A stretch of 64,000 bases of DNA, from positions 186,001-250,000 of the forward strand of contig NZ_CP102604.1 of the NCBI RefSeq assembly GCF_024707505.1, read 5' to 3'. The position numbers and the translations under genes are program-made. This stretch comes from Pantoea sp. SOD02 (GTDB lineage Bacteria > Pseudomonadota > Gammaproteobacteria > Enterobacterales > Enterobacteriaceae). Below the pieces are notes generated by a model. It made no database searches. It was not told the origin of the DNA and saw only the letters and a program-made list of their open reading frames with translations. This document shows, one piece after another, positions 38,884 to 56,776 of this stretch; the first letter of the stretch is position 1, and each line of letters opens with the position of its first letter.

Positions 38884-38907
38884 AAAAAACCCGCCCGAAA
38901 GGGCGGG
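38884..38907 (-). terminator. Rho-independent terminator of fadBA
   Basis: On the minus strand CCCGCCC (38907-38901), loop TTTC and GGGCGGG (38896-38890) are followed by six Ts (38889-38884). It ends the fadBA transcript; only a weak T content exists for the plus strand, so it serves mainly fadA. Confidence 0.88.
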
Positions 38908-38928
38908 AACACGTGCAACATTAACGTA

Positions 38929-42286
<3,358 letters not shown>

Positions 42287-42313
42287 GTCCGTCTCCTGAA
42301 ACCGCGAAAGTTG

Positions 42314-42330
42314 ATCTGGTCATACCAGAT
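42314..42330. promoter_or_regulatory. FadR operator upstream of fadBA
   Basis: ATCTGGTCATACCAGAT is a 7-bp perfect inverted repeat around CAT. It closely matches the FadR site of E. coli fadB (ATCTGGT-N3-ACCAGAT). It lies 28 bp upstream of the fadB start, so long-chain acyl-CoA would relieve repression. Confidence 0.88.
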
Positions 42331-42472
42331 GAGTTGGAGTGTGAGTCTGATGTTAATTATTTGCAAACGAGAGTTTGCTTATTTGATACAACGATCACAG
42401 CGCGTGCAGCACGGCATCGCTTACACGGCTGTGCTACACTGCGGCCACTTTCGCGACATTGGAGACAAGTCC

Positions 42473-43804
42473 ATGGATTCACTGAAAACCCTGTATCACG
42501 CGCACATCAATACGCTGCAGCAGCGAGCGCAGCAGGTGCTGGCTCGCTTTAAGCTTGATGCCATGCTGATTCATTCCGGCGAGCTGCTGACCGTTTTTCT
42601 CGACGATCACGACTATCCGTTTAAGGTGAATCCCCAGTTCAAAGCGTGGGTGCCGGTGACGCAGGTGCCAAACTGCTGGTTATGGATTGATGGCGTGAAT
42701 AAACCCAAGCTGTGGTTCTATTCACCGGTAGATTACTGGCACAACGTTGAGCCGCTGCCAAACAGCTTCTGGACCAACGATGTGGACGTGATTGGCCTGA
42801 AGAGTGCCGATGAGATCGCGCAGTTGCTGCCTGCACAGCGCGAAAACGTGGCGTATATCGGTCCGGTGCCGTCACGCGCTTCCCAGCTTGGCATTAACAG
42901 CGAGCAGGTGAACCCGAAAGGCGTGATCGATTTCCTGCATTATCATCGTAGTATTAAAACCGAGTACGAACTGGCGTGTATGCGCGAAGCGCAGAAGCTG
43001 GCGGTGGCGGGGCATCGCGCGGCCAAAGAGGCGTTCTTCTCTGGCATGAGCGAGTTCGATATCAATATTGCCTATCTGATCGCAACCGGCCATCGCGATA
43101 CCGATGTGCCTTACGGCAACATCATCGCGCTGAATGAACATGCCGCAGTACTGCACTACACCAAACTGGATCATCAACCGCCGGCCAAACGCCACAGCTT
43201 CCTGATTGACGCCGGTGCGGAATATCTCGGTTACGCCGCTGACCTGACGCGCAGCTATGCGGCGCAGAGCAAATCGCGCTATGCCGAAATGGTTGCGGCG
43301 ATGAACAAGGAAGAGCTGGCGCTGATCGCTACCTTGAAAGCTGGCGTGCGCTATACCGATTATCATCTGCAGATGCATCAGCGCATTGCGCGTCTGCTGC
43401 TGAAGTTCGAACTGGTGAAAGGCCTGACCGAAGAGACGCTGGTGGCGGATGATTTAACCGGCCCGTTTATGCCGCACGGCCTTGGGCACCCGCTCGGCCT
43501 GCAGGTGCACGACGTGGCTGGCTTTATGCAGGACGACAACGGCACGCATCTGGCGGCACCGTCGCAGTATCCGTATCTGCGTTGTACGCGCGTGCTGGAA
43601 CCTGGCATGGTGCTGACTATCGAACCGGGCTTCTATATTATCGATTCGCTGCTGGCGAAGCTGCGCGGCGGCAAGTTCAGTCAATACTTTGACTGGGCGG
43701 CAATCGATGCACTGAAACCGTACGGCGGTATTCGTATCGAGGATAACGTGGTGATTCACACTAATCGCATTGAAAACATGACGCGCGATCTGCACCTTGC
43801 CTGA
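42473..43804 (+). CDS. pepQ: Xaa-Pro dipeptidase PepQ
   Basis: 443-aa, same length as E. coli. Manganese-dependent prolidase of family M24B. Metal ligands are visible: two Asp in [15 protein letters not shown], His in [14 protein letters not shown], Glu in LTIEPGFYI and Glu in [10 protein letters not shown]. The start at 42473 ([12 protein letters not shown]) has GGAGAC upstream; the open frame beyond it overlaps the FadR region and is rejected. Its stop shares a base with the yigZ start. Confidence 0.96.
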   Translation: MDSLKTLYHAHINTLQQRAQQVLARFKLDAMLIHSGELLTVFLDDHDYPFKVNPQFKAWVPVTQVPNCWLWIDGVNKPKLWFYSPVDYWHNVEPLPNSFWTNDVDVIGLKSADEIAQLLPAQRENVAYIGPVPSRASQLGINSEQVNPKGVIDFLHYHRSIKTEYELACMREAQKLAVAGHRAAKEAFFSGMSEFDINIAYLIATGHRDTDVPYGNIIALNEHAAVLHYTKLDHQPPAKRHSFLIDAGAEYLGYAADLTRSYAAQSKSRYAEMVAAMNKEELALIATLKAGVRYTDYHLQMHQRIARLLLKFELVKGLTEETLVADDLTGPFMPHGLGHPLGLQVHDVAGFMQDDNGTHLAAPSQYPYLRCTRVLEPGMVLTIEPGFYIIDSLLAKLRGGKFSQYFDWAAIDALKPYGGIRIEDNVVIHTNRIENMTRDLHLA

Positions 43805-44421
43805 TGGATGCTTACGACATTCCCGCTGAGGCCGTGAGTCTCAGCGAGGAAACCATCAAGAAAAGCCGCTTCATCACCTTGCTGGCGCACACGGTGGGCG
43901 TGGAAGCGGCGCGCGCGTTTGTGCAGCAGGTGAAGCAGGAACATCCCACCGCGCGGCATCACTGCTGGGCGTGGGTGGCAGGCGCGCCGGATGATTCGCA
44001 ACAGTTGGGTTTCTCCGATGATGGCGAACCTTCTGGCACCGCCGGCAAACCGATGCTGGCCCAACTGATGGGCAGCGGTGTCGGTGAGATTACTGCGGTG
44101 GTGGTGCGTTATTATGGTGGCATTATGCTGGGCACCGGCGGACTGGTAAAAGCATATGGCGGCGGCGTGCAGCAAGGGCTGAAGCAACTGGCGCGTCAAC
44201 GTAAAGTGCCGATGGAATCTTTTACCTTGCAATGCGATTACGCCCAACTCAGCGACATCGAGCGTTTGCTGCAACGTTTTGACGGCATTATAGAAGAGAG
44301 CCATTATCAGGATCGTATTGCGCTGCGTTTAGCGTTGCCGCATGCGCAGATTGATGGCTTTCGCCAAAACCTCTCTGATTACAGCCGGGGCGCGCTGACG
44401 CTCATCCCGCTGACAAACTAA
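43804..44421 (+). CDS. yigZ: IMPACT family protein YigZ
   Basis: 205-aa protein with an N-terminal UPF0029/IMPACT domain (about 1-120) and a C-terminal ferredoxin-like DUF1949 domain. Signature stretches are SGTAGKPMLAQLMGSGVGEI and VVRYYGGIMLGTGGLVKAYGG. Cytosolic; the molecular role in bacteria is not settled. Translationally coupled to pepQ (TGATG). Confidence 0.93.
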   Translation: MDAYDIPAEAVSLSEETIKKSRFITLLAHTVGVEAARAFVQQVKQEHPTARHHCWAWVAGAPDDSQQLGFSDDGEPSGTAGKPMLAQLMGSGVGEITAVVVRYYGGIMLGTGGLVKAYGGGVQQGLKQLARQRKVPMESFTLQCDYAQLSDIERLLQRFDGIIEESHYQDRIALRLALPHAQIDGFRQNLSDYSRGALTLIPLTN

Positions 44422-44448
44422 AAGCTTCTGTTTAAAGGAAACGGCTGA

Positions 44449-45900
44449 ATGCATTTTCGCGCCATTACCCGCATCGTGGGCCTGCTGGTGATTCTGTTCT
44501 CGGTGACCATGATTTTACCGGGCCTCGTCGCCTTGATTTACCGTGATGGAGCCGGGCGCGCGTTCAGTCAGACCTTTATGATGGCGATCGTTATCGGTTC
44601 GCTGCTGTGGTGGCCTAACCGCAAGCAGAAAAGCGAACTTAAGCCGCGCGAAGGCTTCCTCATCGTGGTGCTGTTCTGGACCGTGCTGGGCAGCGTCGGT
44701 GCGATGCCGTTTATCTTCGCCGAGCAGCCACATCTTTCAGTTACTGATGCGTTCTTTGAATCCTTCTCTGGCCTCACAACCACCGGAGCCACCACGCTGG
44801 TGGGACTGGATACGCTGCCGAAAGCGATTCTGTTCTATCGTCAGATGCTGCAGTGGCTCGGCGGGATGGGAATCATTGTGCTGGCGGTGGCGATTCTGCC
44901 GATTCTGGGCGTGGGTGGCATGCAGCTCTATCGCGCTGAAATGCCGGGTCCGCTGAAAGATAACAAGATGCGCCCGCGTATTGCGGAAACAGCGAAAACG
45001 CTGTGGCTGATCTATGTGTTGCTCACCGTCGCATGCGCGGTGGCGCTGTGGCTGGCGGGCATGCCGATGTTTGATGCTATCGGCCATAGCTTCTCGACTA
45101 TCGCGATTGGCGGGTTTTCAACCCATGATGCCAGCATCGGCTACTTTAATAGCCCAACCATCAATACCATCGTCGCGGTATTTCTGCTGATATCGGGCTG
45201 TAACTATGGCCTGCACTTCTCTTTATTAAGTGGTCGCAACCTGAAAGTGTACTGGCGCGATCCCGAATTCCGCATGTTTATTGGTGTACAACTGACCTTA
45301 GTGCTGATCTGTACCATCGTGCTGTGGTTCCACAATGTGTACGCCAGCGGCTGGCAAACGTTGAATCAGGCGTTTTTCCAGGTGGTTTCGATGGCGACCA
45401 CGGCCGGTTTCACCACCGACAGCATTGCACGCTGGCCGCTGTTCCTGCCGGTGCTGCTGCTGTGTTCGGCCTTTATCGGCGGCATGGCGGGTTCTACGGG
45501 CGGCGGATTGAAGGTGATCCGCATTCTGCTGCTTTTCAAACAGGGTTCGCGTGAGCTGAAGCGTTTGGTGCACCCGAATGCGGTTTACACCATCAAACTG
45601 GGTAACCGCGCGTTGCCGGAACGTATCCTCGAAGCGGTGTGGGGTTTCTTCTCAGCTTATGCGCTGGTGTTCCTGCTCAGTATGCTGGCCATCATCGCCA
45701 CCGGCGTGGATGACTTCTCTGCTTTTGCTGCCGTGGCCGCGACTCTGAATAACCTCGGGCCCGGTTTGGGTGTCGTGGCAGACAACTTCACTTCAATGAA
45801 TGATGTCGCGAAATGGATTTTGATTTTGACCATGCTGTTTGGACGCCTTGAAGTGTTCACGCTGCTGGTGCTGTTCACACCGACCTTCTGGCGCGAATAA
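44449..45900 (+). CDS. trkH: Trk potassium uptake channel subunit TrkH
   Basis: 483-aa inner-membrane K+ channel subunit that works with cytosolic TrkA. It has about ten membrane segments in four channel-like repeats. The selectivity-filter glycines are seen in TTTGATTLVG, IAIGGFSTHD, TTAGFTTDS and NNLGPGLGVV. GGAAACGG precedes the ATG. hemG follows 17 bp later, same strand. Confidence 0.96.
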   Translation: MHFRAITRIVGLLVILFSVTMILPGLVALIYRDGAGRAFSQTFMMAIVIGSLLWWPNRKQKSELKPREGFLIVVLFWTVLGSVGAMPFIFAEQPHLSVTDAFFESFSGLTTTGATTLVGLDTLPKAILFYRQMLQWLGGMGIIVLAVAILPILGVGGMQLYRAEMPGPLKDNKMRPRIAETAKTLWLIYVLLTVACAVALWLAGMPMFDAIGHSFSTIAIGGFSTHDASIGYFNSPTINTIVAVFLLISGCNYGLHFSLLSGRNLKVYWRDPEFRMFIGVQLTLVLICTIVLWFHNVYASGWQTLNQAFFQVVSMATTAGFTTDSIARWPLFLPVLLLCSAFIGGMAGSTGGGLKVIRILLLFKQGSRELKRLVHPNAVYTIKLGNRALPERILEAVWGFFSAYALVFLLSMLAIIATGVDDFSAFAAVAATLNNLGPGLGVVADNFTSMNDVAKWILILTMLFGRLEVFTLLVLFTPTFWRE

Positions 45901-45917
45901 TAAAATAGGATTGAGTA

Positions 45918-46454
45918 ATGAAAGCGTTGATTCTGTATTCCAGCCGCGATGGGCAAACCCGTGACATTGCCGCGCGCATTGCGCAGACGTTAGTGCCGCA
46001 TCAACTGTGTGACGTGATCGATCTACTGGAGGCAAACCAGATTGATTGGTTGCAGTACGATCGCGTGCTGATTGGTGCTTCGATCCGCTACGGTCATTTC
46101 AATCCGGCTTTGCTTAAGTTTGTTACGCAGCATAAAGCTCAGTTGCAGCAGCGCGTAAGCGGCTTCTTTAGTGTCAACCTGACGGCGCGCAAAGCCGATA
46201 AGTGCACGCCAGAGACCAATGCCTATACGCGCAAGTTCCTGGAGCAGTCACCGTGGCAACCCGATTGCTGTGTGGTTTTCGCCGGGGCGTTGCGTTATCC
46301 GCGTTATCGCTGGTTTGATCGCGTCATGATTCAATTCATTATGCGTATGACCGGCGGCGAAACCGATGCATCGAAAGAAGTTGAATACACTGATTGGAAT
46401 AAAGTGGCGCTTTTTGCCCAGGATTTTGCGCAGTTACCAGGCAAATCGTTGTGA
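45918..46454 (+). CDS. hemG: Menaquinone-dependent protoporphyrinogen IX oxidase HemG
   Basis: 178-aa flavodoxin-like membrane-associated enzyme (E. coli 181) that oxidises protoporphyrinogen IX with quinones as acceptors. FMN-binding loop is YSSRDGQTRDIAARI; the family insert contains NLTARKADKCTPETN and the C-terminal block TGGETDASKEVEYTDW. In E. coli hemG also directly precedes an rRNA operon (rrnA). The stop lies only 55 bp before the rrn P1 -35, so upstream activating sites must overlap hemG. Confidence 0.95.
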   Translation: MKALILYSSRDGQTRDIAARIAQTLVPHQLCDVIDLLEANQIDWLQYDRVLIGASIRYGHFNPALLKFVTQHKAQLQQRVSGFFSVNLTARKADKCTPETNAYTRKFLEQSPWQPDCCVVFAGALRYPRYRWFDRVMIQFIMRMTGGETDASKEVEYTDWNKVALFAQDFAQLPGKSL

Positions 46455-46509
46455 AATACAGCGTTGTGGCGAAATTTAGGTCGAACAGTAATTTATTTGC
46501 AATAAACCC

Positions 46510-46658
46510 TTGTCACCTCCGAATAACTCCCTATAATGCGCCACCACTGAGACGGCAAAGCGGCAACGCAGACGGCTCAGCAGGGAGTGAAGAAATTCAT
46601 CCCGCCGGATGAAAACGCTGAAAAAAGTGTTTGACTCCGAAGGAGAGTAGCGTAGTAT
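46510..46658 (+). promoter_or_regulatory. rrn P1 and P2 promoters
   Basis: P1: TTGTCA (46510-46515), 16-bp spacer, TATAAT (46532-46537), then GCGCC discriminator as in stringently controlled rrn P1. An AT-rich UP element (AATTTATTTGCAATAAA) precedes it. P2: TTGACT (46631-46636), 16-bp spacer, TAGTAT (46653-46658). Both align with E. coli rrn promoters. Confidence 0.93.
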
Positions 46659-46698
46659 ACGCCACCTCGCGACAGACGGTTCAGCCGCTGCTCGCAAC

Positions 46699-46709
46699 GC
46701 TCTTTAACA
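46699..46709 (+). promoter_or_regulatory. rrn leader boxA antitermination site and start of 16S processing stem
   Basis: GCTCTTTAACA is the boxA element of the Nus antitermination complex. Downstream CAGACAATCTGTGTGGGCAC (from 46718) is complementary to GTGCTCACACAGATTGTCTG after the 16S gene, forming the RNase III stem. No protein gene lies in 46455-46862. Confidence 0.88.
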
Positions 46710-46862
46710 ATTTATCAGACAATCTGTGTGGGCACTCGCAGGATTGATATCAGCGTCTCCGGACGTAAAAAATATCAAAGCCTCACGAGTGAACACATAA
46801 TGAAATTCATTATGACGTTTTACAGATGAGCATCGCTGAACTTGTTTCAGCAAATCAAACTT

Positions 46863-48402
<1,540 letters not shown>

Positions 48403-48491
48403 CCTGAAGATACCTTCCCGCGCAGTGCTCACACAGATTGTCTGATAAAAAGTAATGAGCAAGACGGCTGCGAAGTCGTGACACTACTCGT

Positions 48492-48566
48492 GTCCCCTTC
48501 GTCTAGCGGTTAGGACTCCGCCCTTTCACGGCGGCAACAGGGGTTCGAATCCCCTAGGGGACGCCA
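48492..48566 (+). tRNA. gltT: tRNA-Glu (UUC)
   Basis: 75 nt with encoded CCA. Acceptor GTCCCCT pairs with AGGGGAC; anticodon loop CTTTCAC gives UUC; T-loop GGTTCGAATCC. It lies in the 16S-23S spacer, as in E. coli rrnB (gltT), not rrnA, which has Ile and Ala tRNAs. Confidence 0.97.
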
Positions 48567-48638
48567 CTTGCTTGGTGACAGGTGAAAGGTGTCTCCACGA
48601 AGTATCTCAGACTGAGCTTACGAGCTTTGTGTGAGATA

Positions 48639-48652
48639 TTGCTCTTTAACAA
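48639..48652 (+). promoter_or_regulatory. Spacer boxA and 23S processing stem
   Basis: TTGCTCTTTAACAA is a second boxA, before the 23S gene. AAGCTGAAAAT shortly downstream is complementary to ATTTTCAGCTT after the 23S gene (near 51724-51734), the 23S RNase III stem. Otherwise 48567-48780 has nothing coding. Confidence 0.85.
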
Positions 48653-48780
48653 TCCGGAACAAGCTGAAAATTGAAACGACGTGTTGGTTCATTTCTCCGT
48701 AATAGGAAATGAATAACAACGCGTTCGAGTCTCTCAAATGCTTGCAGTCTGCAGCGTTGCAAAACGCCTGTGGGTTGTGA

Positions 48781-51688
<2,908 letters not shown>

Positions 51689-51792
51689 ACAACGCCAGAG
51701 GCGTTTTGGTCTGAGAGACCGGATATTTTCAGCTTGTTTTACGGATTAAAGATTTAGCGGAAGCGAATGTTATTCGTTTTTGCAGCAGAATT

Positions 51793-51912
51793 TGCCTGGC
51801 GGCTTTAGCGCGGTGGTCCCACCTGACCCCATGCCGAACTCAGAAGTGAAACGCCGTAGCGCCGATGGTAGTGTGGGGTCTCCCCATGCGAGAGTAGGGA
51901 ACTGCCAGGCAT
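51793..51912 (+). rRNA. rrf: 5S ribosomal RNA
   Basis: 120 nt from TGCCTGGCGGC to CTGCCAGGCAT, whose ends pair. The body matches E. coli 5S, including CCATGCCGAACTCAGAAGTG. Single copy, with no tRNA after it. Confidence 0.98.
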
Positions 51913-51926
51913 CAAATAAGTGAAGA

Positions 51927-51955
51927 AGCCCCGAACGAGAGTTCGGGGCTTTTTT
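51927..51955 (+). terminator. rrn operon terminator
   Basis: AGCCCCGAAC (51927-51936), loop GAGA and GTTCGGGGCT (51941-51950) are followed by TTTTT: a strong Rho-independent terminator 14 bp after the 5S gene. Confidence 0.95.
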
Positions 51956-52058
51956 ACGTCGATACATTAGTAATATCCCATCAGAAATACGAAAACATCA
52001 AACTAGCAACCTGCCGATCAGGTAAACTACGGCCAGATTAATCAGTAAAGGCCGTGAA

Positions 52059-53096
52059 ATGTCCAGCCCCAATACATCCCTAGAAGCTTTCAACACCCTT
52101 GGTCTTGCGATCAATGCCCAAACGCTGACCATCGCTGAAACTCCTGACGCTATTACCCTTGCCTGGAAAAACAGTCAGCAATTAAATCTGCCCTTTATTA
52201 TATTAGGCGAAGGGAGCAACGTACTCTTTCTGGAAGATTTCAGCGGCTCTGTGGTCGTTAATGCGATTAAAGGCATAACTATCGAAGAGCATGACGAAGC
52301 ATGGCATTTACATGTTGGTGCTGGCGAAAATTGGCATGCTTTAGTTGAACAGACGCTGAAGAAGGGCATTACAGGATTGGAAAACCTGGCGCTAATTCCC
52401 GGCATGGCAGGTTCAGCACCGATTCAAAATATCGGTGCATATGGTGTCGAATTTAAAGATATCTGTCATTACGTTGAAGCTTTACATCTTCCAACGCAAA
52501 AGATTATTCGTTTGTATCGGGAAGAGTGTCAGTTTGGCTACCGCGATAGCGTTTTTAAACATGCAATGAAGAATGACTATGTCATAGTTGCAGTGGGATT
52601 ACGTCTGGCAAAACAGTGGAAACCTGTTCTAACTTATGGCGATCTTACTAAATTAAACCCAGCAACAGTTTGTGCGTGGGATGTATTCAATGCTATTTGC
52701 CACATGCGTCAAAGCAAACTGCCCGACCCCAAAATTACAGGCAATGTGGGGAGTTTCTTCAAAAATCCGCTCATCACAGCTGAGCATGCAACTGCACTAA
52801 TTAAGCAGTGGCCATCTATTCCTCATTATCCTCAGGCCAGCGGTGAAATGAAATTAGCAGCTGGCTGGTTGATCGATCAATGTGGTCTTAAAGGCTTTCG
52901 TGTTGGCGGTGCCGCAGTTCACCGCCAACAGGCTTTGGTACTGATTAATGAAGATCATGCCACTCCACAGGATATTGTCGATTTGGCGCATCAGGTCAGA
53001 AATAGAGTCGGTCAAAAATTTGATGTTTGGCTGGAGCCAGAAGTACGCTTTATCGGTGCTCGAGGCGAGCGTAACGCCGTTGAGGTAATTTCATGA
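52059..53096 (+). CDS. murB: UDP-N-acetylenolpyruvoylglucosamine reductase
   Basis: 345-aa (E. coli 342) cytosolic FAD enzyme of peptidoglycan synthesis. FAD loop is [14 protein letters not shown]; active-site Arg in [10 protein letters not shown], Ser in GSFFKNPL and Glu in LEPEVRFIG. In E. coli murB is the right neighbour of rrnB. Codon use is visibly more A/T-rich than genes left of the rrn (52441-52500 has 21 of 60 G/C by hand count). Overlaps birA by 4 bp. Confidence 0.96.
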   Translation: MSSPNTSLEAFNTLGLAINAQTLTIAETPDAITLAWKNSQQLNLPFIILGEGSNVLFLEDFSGSVVVNAIKGITIEEHDEAWHLHVGAGENWHALVEQTLKKGITGLENLALIPGMAGSAPIQNIGAYGVEFKDICHYVEALHLPTQKIIRLYREECQFGYRDSVFKHAMKNDYVIVAVGLRLAKQWKPVLTYGDLTKLNPATVCAWDVFNAICHMRQSKLPDPKITGNVGSFFKNPLITAEHATALIKQWPSIPHYPQASGEMKLAAGWLIDQCGLKGFRVGGAAVHRQQALVLINEDHATPQDIVDLAHQVRNRVGQKFDVWLEPEVRFIGARGERNAVEVIS

Positions 53097-54055
53097 AAGA
53101 TAATAGCGTGCCGTTAAAGCTGGTGGCATTAGTGGCTGATGGTGAATTTCACTCTGGTGAGCAACTGGGCGAAGCACTTGGCATGAGCCGTGCAGCGATC
53201 AATAAACATATACAGACTCTGAAAAGCTGGGGCCTGGATGTATATACGGTAACGGGTAAAGGATATAGCTTACCGGAACCCATTCAGTTACTTGATGAAG
53301 AAGTCATTCTATCTCACCTGCATCAACCTAATCTGGCGGTGATTCCTGTAATCGATTCTACCAACCAGTATTTGCTGGATCGGATGGATCAATTACCGTC
53401 TGGTTACGCATGCATTGCCGAATATCAGCAAGCAGGGCGCGGACGTCGCGGACGTAAGTGGTTTTCTCCGTTTGGTTCCAACCTGTATATGTCCATGTAT
53501 TGGCGCCTGGAGCAGGGGCCAGCCGCGGCGATGGGACTGAGTCTGGTGATTGGTATCATCATGGCAGAAGTAATTCAGTCATTGGGTGCGCCGGATGTAC
53601 GGGTGAAATGGCCAAATGACCTCTATCTTAACGATCGTAAACTTGCCGGTATTTTAGTTGAGTTAACCGGTAAAACCGGCGATGCCGCTCAGATCGTTAT
53701 AGGTGCTGGCGTCAATTTGCTGATGCGTTCAGAAGGTACGGCGGAAATTAATCAGGGTTGGATTAATCTTCAGGAAGCTGGAGTTGATATTGATCGGAAC
53801 GAGTTGGCTGCGAAGTTGATCAATAGCCTGCGTGAAGCGTTACCCATTTTTGAGCGCGATGGTTTGGCGCCTTTTGTCTCTCGTTGGGAAGTCCTTGATA
53901 ACTTCATTAATCGCCCAGTAAAGCTTCTTATAGGGGATCGTGAAGTATATGGCATTGCGCGAGGTATTGATAAGCAGGGCGGTTTATTACTGGAGCAGGA
54001 TGGAGTCATTAAATCCTGGGTCGGGGGCGAGATTTCACTGCGTCCAGACAATTAA
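53093..54055 (+). CDS. birA: Biotin-protein ligase and biotin operon repressor BirA
   Basis: 320-aa bifunctional protein. The N-terminal winged helix (about 1-60, [18 protein letters not shown]) binds bioO. The central ligase domain has the biotinyl-AMP loop [14 protein letters not shown] and [11 protein letters not shown]-terminal SH3-like domain ends [10 protein letters not shown]. The ATG overlaps the murB stop, as in E. coli. Confidence 0.97.
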   Translation: MKDNSVPLKLVALVADGEFHSGEQLGEALGMSRAAINKHIQTLKSWGLDVYTVTGKGYSLPEPIQLLDEEVILSHLHQPNLAVIPVIDSTNQYLLDRMDQLPSGYACIAEYQQAGRGRRGRKWFSPFGSNLYMSMYWRLEQGPAAAMGLSLVIGIIMAEVIQSLGAPDVRVKWPNDLYLNDRKLAGILVELTGKTGDAAQIVIGAGVNLLMRSEGTAEINQGWINLQEAGVDIDRNELAAKLINSLREALPIFERDGLAPFVSRWEVLDNFINRPVKLLIGDREVYGIARGIDKQGGLLLEQDGVIKSWVGGEISLRPDN

Positions 54056-54075
54056 TGCATACCAACTAACAAATT

Positions 54076-54105
54076 AAAATGCCCACAATCTTTTATGGGC
54101 ATTTT
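54076..54105. terminator. Bidirectional terminator between birA and coaA
   Basis: AAAATGCCCA (54076-54085) and TGGGCATTTT (54096-54105) form a 10-bp stem with Ts at the 3' end on both strands, between convergent birA and coaA. Confidence 0.85.
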
Positions 54106-54115
54106 ATTAAAAAGG

Positions 54116-55066
54116 CTATTTTCTCAAGCGTACACTTTGCACAGCATGATCAGCCGACTTAGTCATAATAAGGCTAGCCCGTTCACGTGTAGGCAGGATA
54201 TTTTCCTTTAAATTAAGCCAGTTAATCTCTTGCCATAGCCCGCGCGCAATATCGAGTGCATCTTCTTCTGGTAATTGCGAATAGTGATGGAAATAAGAGT
54301 CCGGATCGCTAAACGCGCCCTCACGGAATTTCAAAAATCGATTTACATACCAGCTCTCGAGTAAGGACTCTGGTGCATCGACGTAAATTGAAAAATCCAC
54401 GAAATCAGACACAAATACATGATGAGGATCGTGAGGATAGTCCATACCGCTTTGCAGCACATTCAATCCTTCAAGAATAAGAATATCAGGCTGTTGTACG
54501 ACCTTATCGCCATCCGGAATGACATCGTAAATCAGGTGAGAATAAACCGGCGCTGTTACCTGGTTAGCACCCGATTTTAAATCAGATACGAAGTTAACCA
54601 GGCGATGCATATCGTAAGATTGCGGGAACCCTTTTTTCTTCATCAAACCGCGTTCTTTGAGCACGGCATTAGGATGCAAAAAACCATCAGTAGTGATCAG
54701 TTCAACTTTGCGGTGTTCTGGCCAGCGGCTAAGCAGCGCCTGAAGCACACGAGCGGTTGTGCTTTTTCCTACCGCAACGCTGCCAGCAATACTGATGATA
54801 TAAGGGATTTTCTGCCCATTAGTGCCAAGGAATTGCTCAAGCACTGCCTGACGACGCAGATTAGAACTGATATAGAAATTAAGCAGACGCGATAGCGGCA
54901 GATAAATCTCGGCCACTTCTTCTAATGAAAGGTCTTCATTGATACCACGCAGACGCTCAATTTCACCTTCAGCCAACGTCATTGGTACTGAATCGCGCAG
55001 TGCTGCCCATTGCTGGCGATTAAACTGCAAATAGGGCGTAGTAAGAGGTGTCGTTTTTTTACTCAT
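54116..55066 (-). CDS. coaA: Type I pantothenate kinase
   Basis: 316-aa, same length as E. coli; first and rate-controlling step of CoA synthesis, inhibited by CoA. P-loop is [16 protein letters not shown]. Other family blocks are [22 protein letters not shown] and [39 protein letters not shown] region. The start at 55066 ([15 protein letters not shown]) fits the family; the open frame runs 16 codons further. The 202 bp upstream to the GNAT stop show no gene. Confidence 0.96.
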   Translation of the reverse strand: MSKKTTPLTTPYLQFNRQQWAALRDSVPMTLAEGEIERLRGINEDLSLEEVAEIYLPLSRLLNFYISSNLRRQAVLEQFLGTNGQKIPYIISIAGSVAVGKSTTARVLQALLSRWPEHRKVELITTDGFLHPNAVLKERGLMKKKGFPQSYDMHRLVNFVSDLKSGANQVTAPVYSHLIYDVIPDGDKVVQQPDILILEGLNVLQSGMDYPHDPHHVFVSDFVDFSIYVDAPESLLESWYVNRFLKFREGAFSDPDSYFHHYSQLPEEDALDIARGLWQEINWLNLKENILPTRERASLIMTKSADHAVQSVRLRK

Positions 55067-55268
55067 AAGCATGCATCTGAGTGCAAATTCTGATTCATCA
55101 ACACCTTGCTGCATTAGGCATACAACGATGTATCAAACTCAATTGCACGTCACAGGGGTAATTAACGAGAACAATGGGCAGGAGGGTAACACCAGTGTGA
55201 CTTTAAAAAGAAGTAAAATGATAAACAGGAGCACGCTTTCGCAAGCGTACCCGCATTTTTCTTGTCGG

Positions 55269-55826
55269 TCAGTAGCTTGTCACTACATTTTCTGCTGGGC
55301 GGGCGCGCAGACGTTTATAGTAAATCGCGCCGGGATGAGGATGCCCATCCGCGCATAACGCATAGTCGGGCAATTCCCCTAAATAGTGGTAGCCATGTGC
55401 CCGGTAGAAATTTTCTGCCACAGAACCCGCAATGACATCCAAATAAAGTAGCCCACGTTGATAGCTTTCTGCCTTATGCTCAAGCGTCTGTATTAATCTG
55501 CGCCCGATTCCTTCTCGTTGAGTGCTGGAATGCACGAGCAGTTGTAAAACCTCCGCGCGATTTTGTCCATCTGGACGCTGACAAATGTTGAGCTGCACGC
55601 TTCCCACTACAACCGAGTCGCTCATCGCGATCCATAACAACAGCTCATGGCGTGCCATTTGGTTGCGCAAGCTATGAAAATAACGCTCGGCATCCTGAGG
55701 CTGTTGCATCTTTTGCGAATGTTGAAATGCCGAAGTCATATTGTTTTTTACCGCGTCTATCATCAGGGCAGCCAAAGCCTGGCGATAACGGGGTAATGTT
55801 TCTGCAGTAATCTGAACAATATTCAT
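55269..55826 (-). CDS. GNAT family N-acetyltransferase, substrate unknown
   Basis: 185-aa cytosolic protein with one GNAT domain (about 40-175). Acetyl-CoA motif A is LQLLVHSSTQREGIGRRLIQTLE with the Q/R-x-x-G-x-G pattern; motif B region is NFYRAHGYHYLGELPDYAL, ending IYYKRL. No such gene lies here in E. coli, so it is an accessory insertion between coaA and the tRNA-tufB operon. Neighbours give no clue to the substrate. Confidence 0.82.
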   Translation of the reverse strand: MNIVQITAETLPRYRQALAALMIDAVKNNMTSAFQHSQKMQQPQDAERYFHSLRNQMARHELLLWIAMSDSVVVGSVQLNICQRPDGQNRAEVLQLLVHSSTQREGIGRRLIQTLEHKAESYQRGLLYLDVIAGSVAENFYRAHGYHYLGELPDYALCADGHPHPGAIYYKRLRARPAENVVTSY

Positions 55827-56110
55827 ACGACACCCTCCATTTAATGACCTGATTTAATAGATAAGCAAAATGCGGGCCAGCAGAAAAATGGTTGTGGAGG
55901 ATGTTTTCACAAAAATTTTCTAAAATTTGCACAGTAGAAAGGCAGTGCGCTTCAAATATGTGCATTGGAAATGATGTTGATAAAGAGAAAACCAATCGAC
56001 GGAGTGATGTAAAAATGCACATGTTTTGGATGATTTTACTGCATGAGATAGCTAATTTGAGATGATTTGCACAAATAGTAAGCGATAGAACAATTTTGAC
56101 GATTTTTTTG
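55827..56110. other. A/T-rich intergenic region upstream of the tRNA-tufB operon
   Basis: About 290 bp with no supportable gene. The E. coli thrU-tufB operon has Fis-binding upstream activating sites here; this stretch is rich in A/T tracts, but I could not place a Fis site with confidence. Confidence 0.4.
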
Positions 56111-56139
56111 TTGCATCCTTCTTCGGGTCTTCCTAGAAT
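56111..56139 (+). promoter_or_regulatory. Promoter of thrU-tyrU-glyT-thrT-tufB
   Basis: TTGCAT (56111-56116), 17-bp spacer, TAGAAT (56134-56139), then a GC-rich GCGC discriminator typical of stringently controlled stable-RNA promoters. The first tRNA starts at 56154. Confidence 0.85.
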
Positions 56140-56153
56140 GCGCTCCACTTGAT

Positions 56154-56229
<76 letters not shown>

Positions 56230-56236
56230 TCAAGTA

Positions 56237-56321
<85 letters not shown>

Positions 56322-56513
56322 TCTCAACCTCCTGGTTGGGCATCAGATAAAGTCTTTGTCTGATGGGTGAGTTATTCATCTCTCACCTTCGAATTTCAGA
56401 TTGTGCGTTAGCGCAATCAAAGTTGGTCAGAAACTCTGACCGGCTCGAATAATAGAAGGTCTTCTTTTATTATTCATAAGCTACAGAAAGAACAGGTAGC
56501 CGAGTTCCAGGAT

Positions 56514-56588
<75 letters not shown>

Positions 56589-56593
56589 GATGT

Positions 56594-56669
56594 GCTGATA
56601 TGGCTCAGTTGGTAGAGCGCACCCTTGGTAAGGGTGAGGTCCCCAGTTCGACTCTGGGTATCAGCACCA
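56594..56669 (+). tRNA. thrT: tRNA-Thr (GGU)
   Basis: 76 nt with CCA. Acceptor GCTGATA/TATCAGC, anticodon GGT in CTTGGTAA. Starts 5 bp after glyT; tufB follows 107 bp later in the same transcript. Confidence 0.97.
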
Positions 56670-56776
56670 CTTCCTTTATCTCTCTCCTGATTCTCTCTCT
56701 GTAAACCAAACAGTCAGGCAATGCCTGGTTGATATGACGATATCTTCGATATATCCGTGTCTTAGAGGGACTAGCG

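Noticed and set aside
55071..55358. 95-aa plus-strand frame between coaA and the GNAT gene
   Set aside because: It runs antisense into both neighbours, lacks a Shine-Dalgarno and shows no recognisable features.
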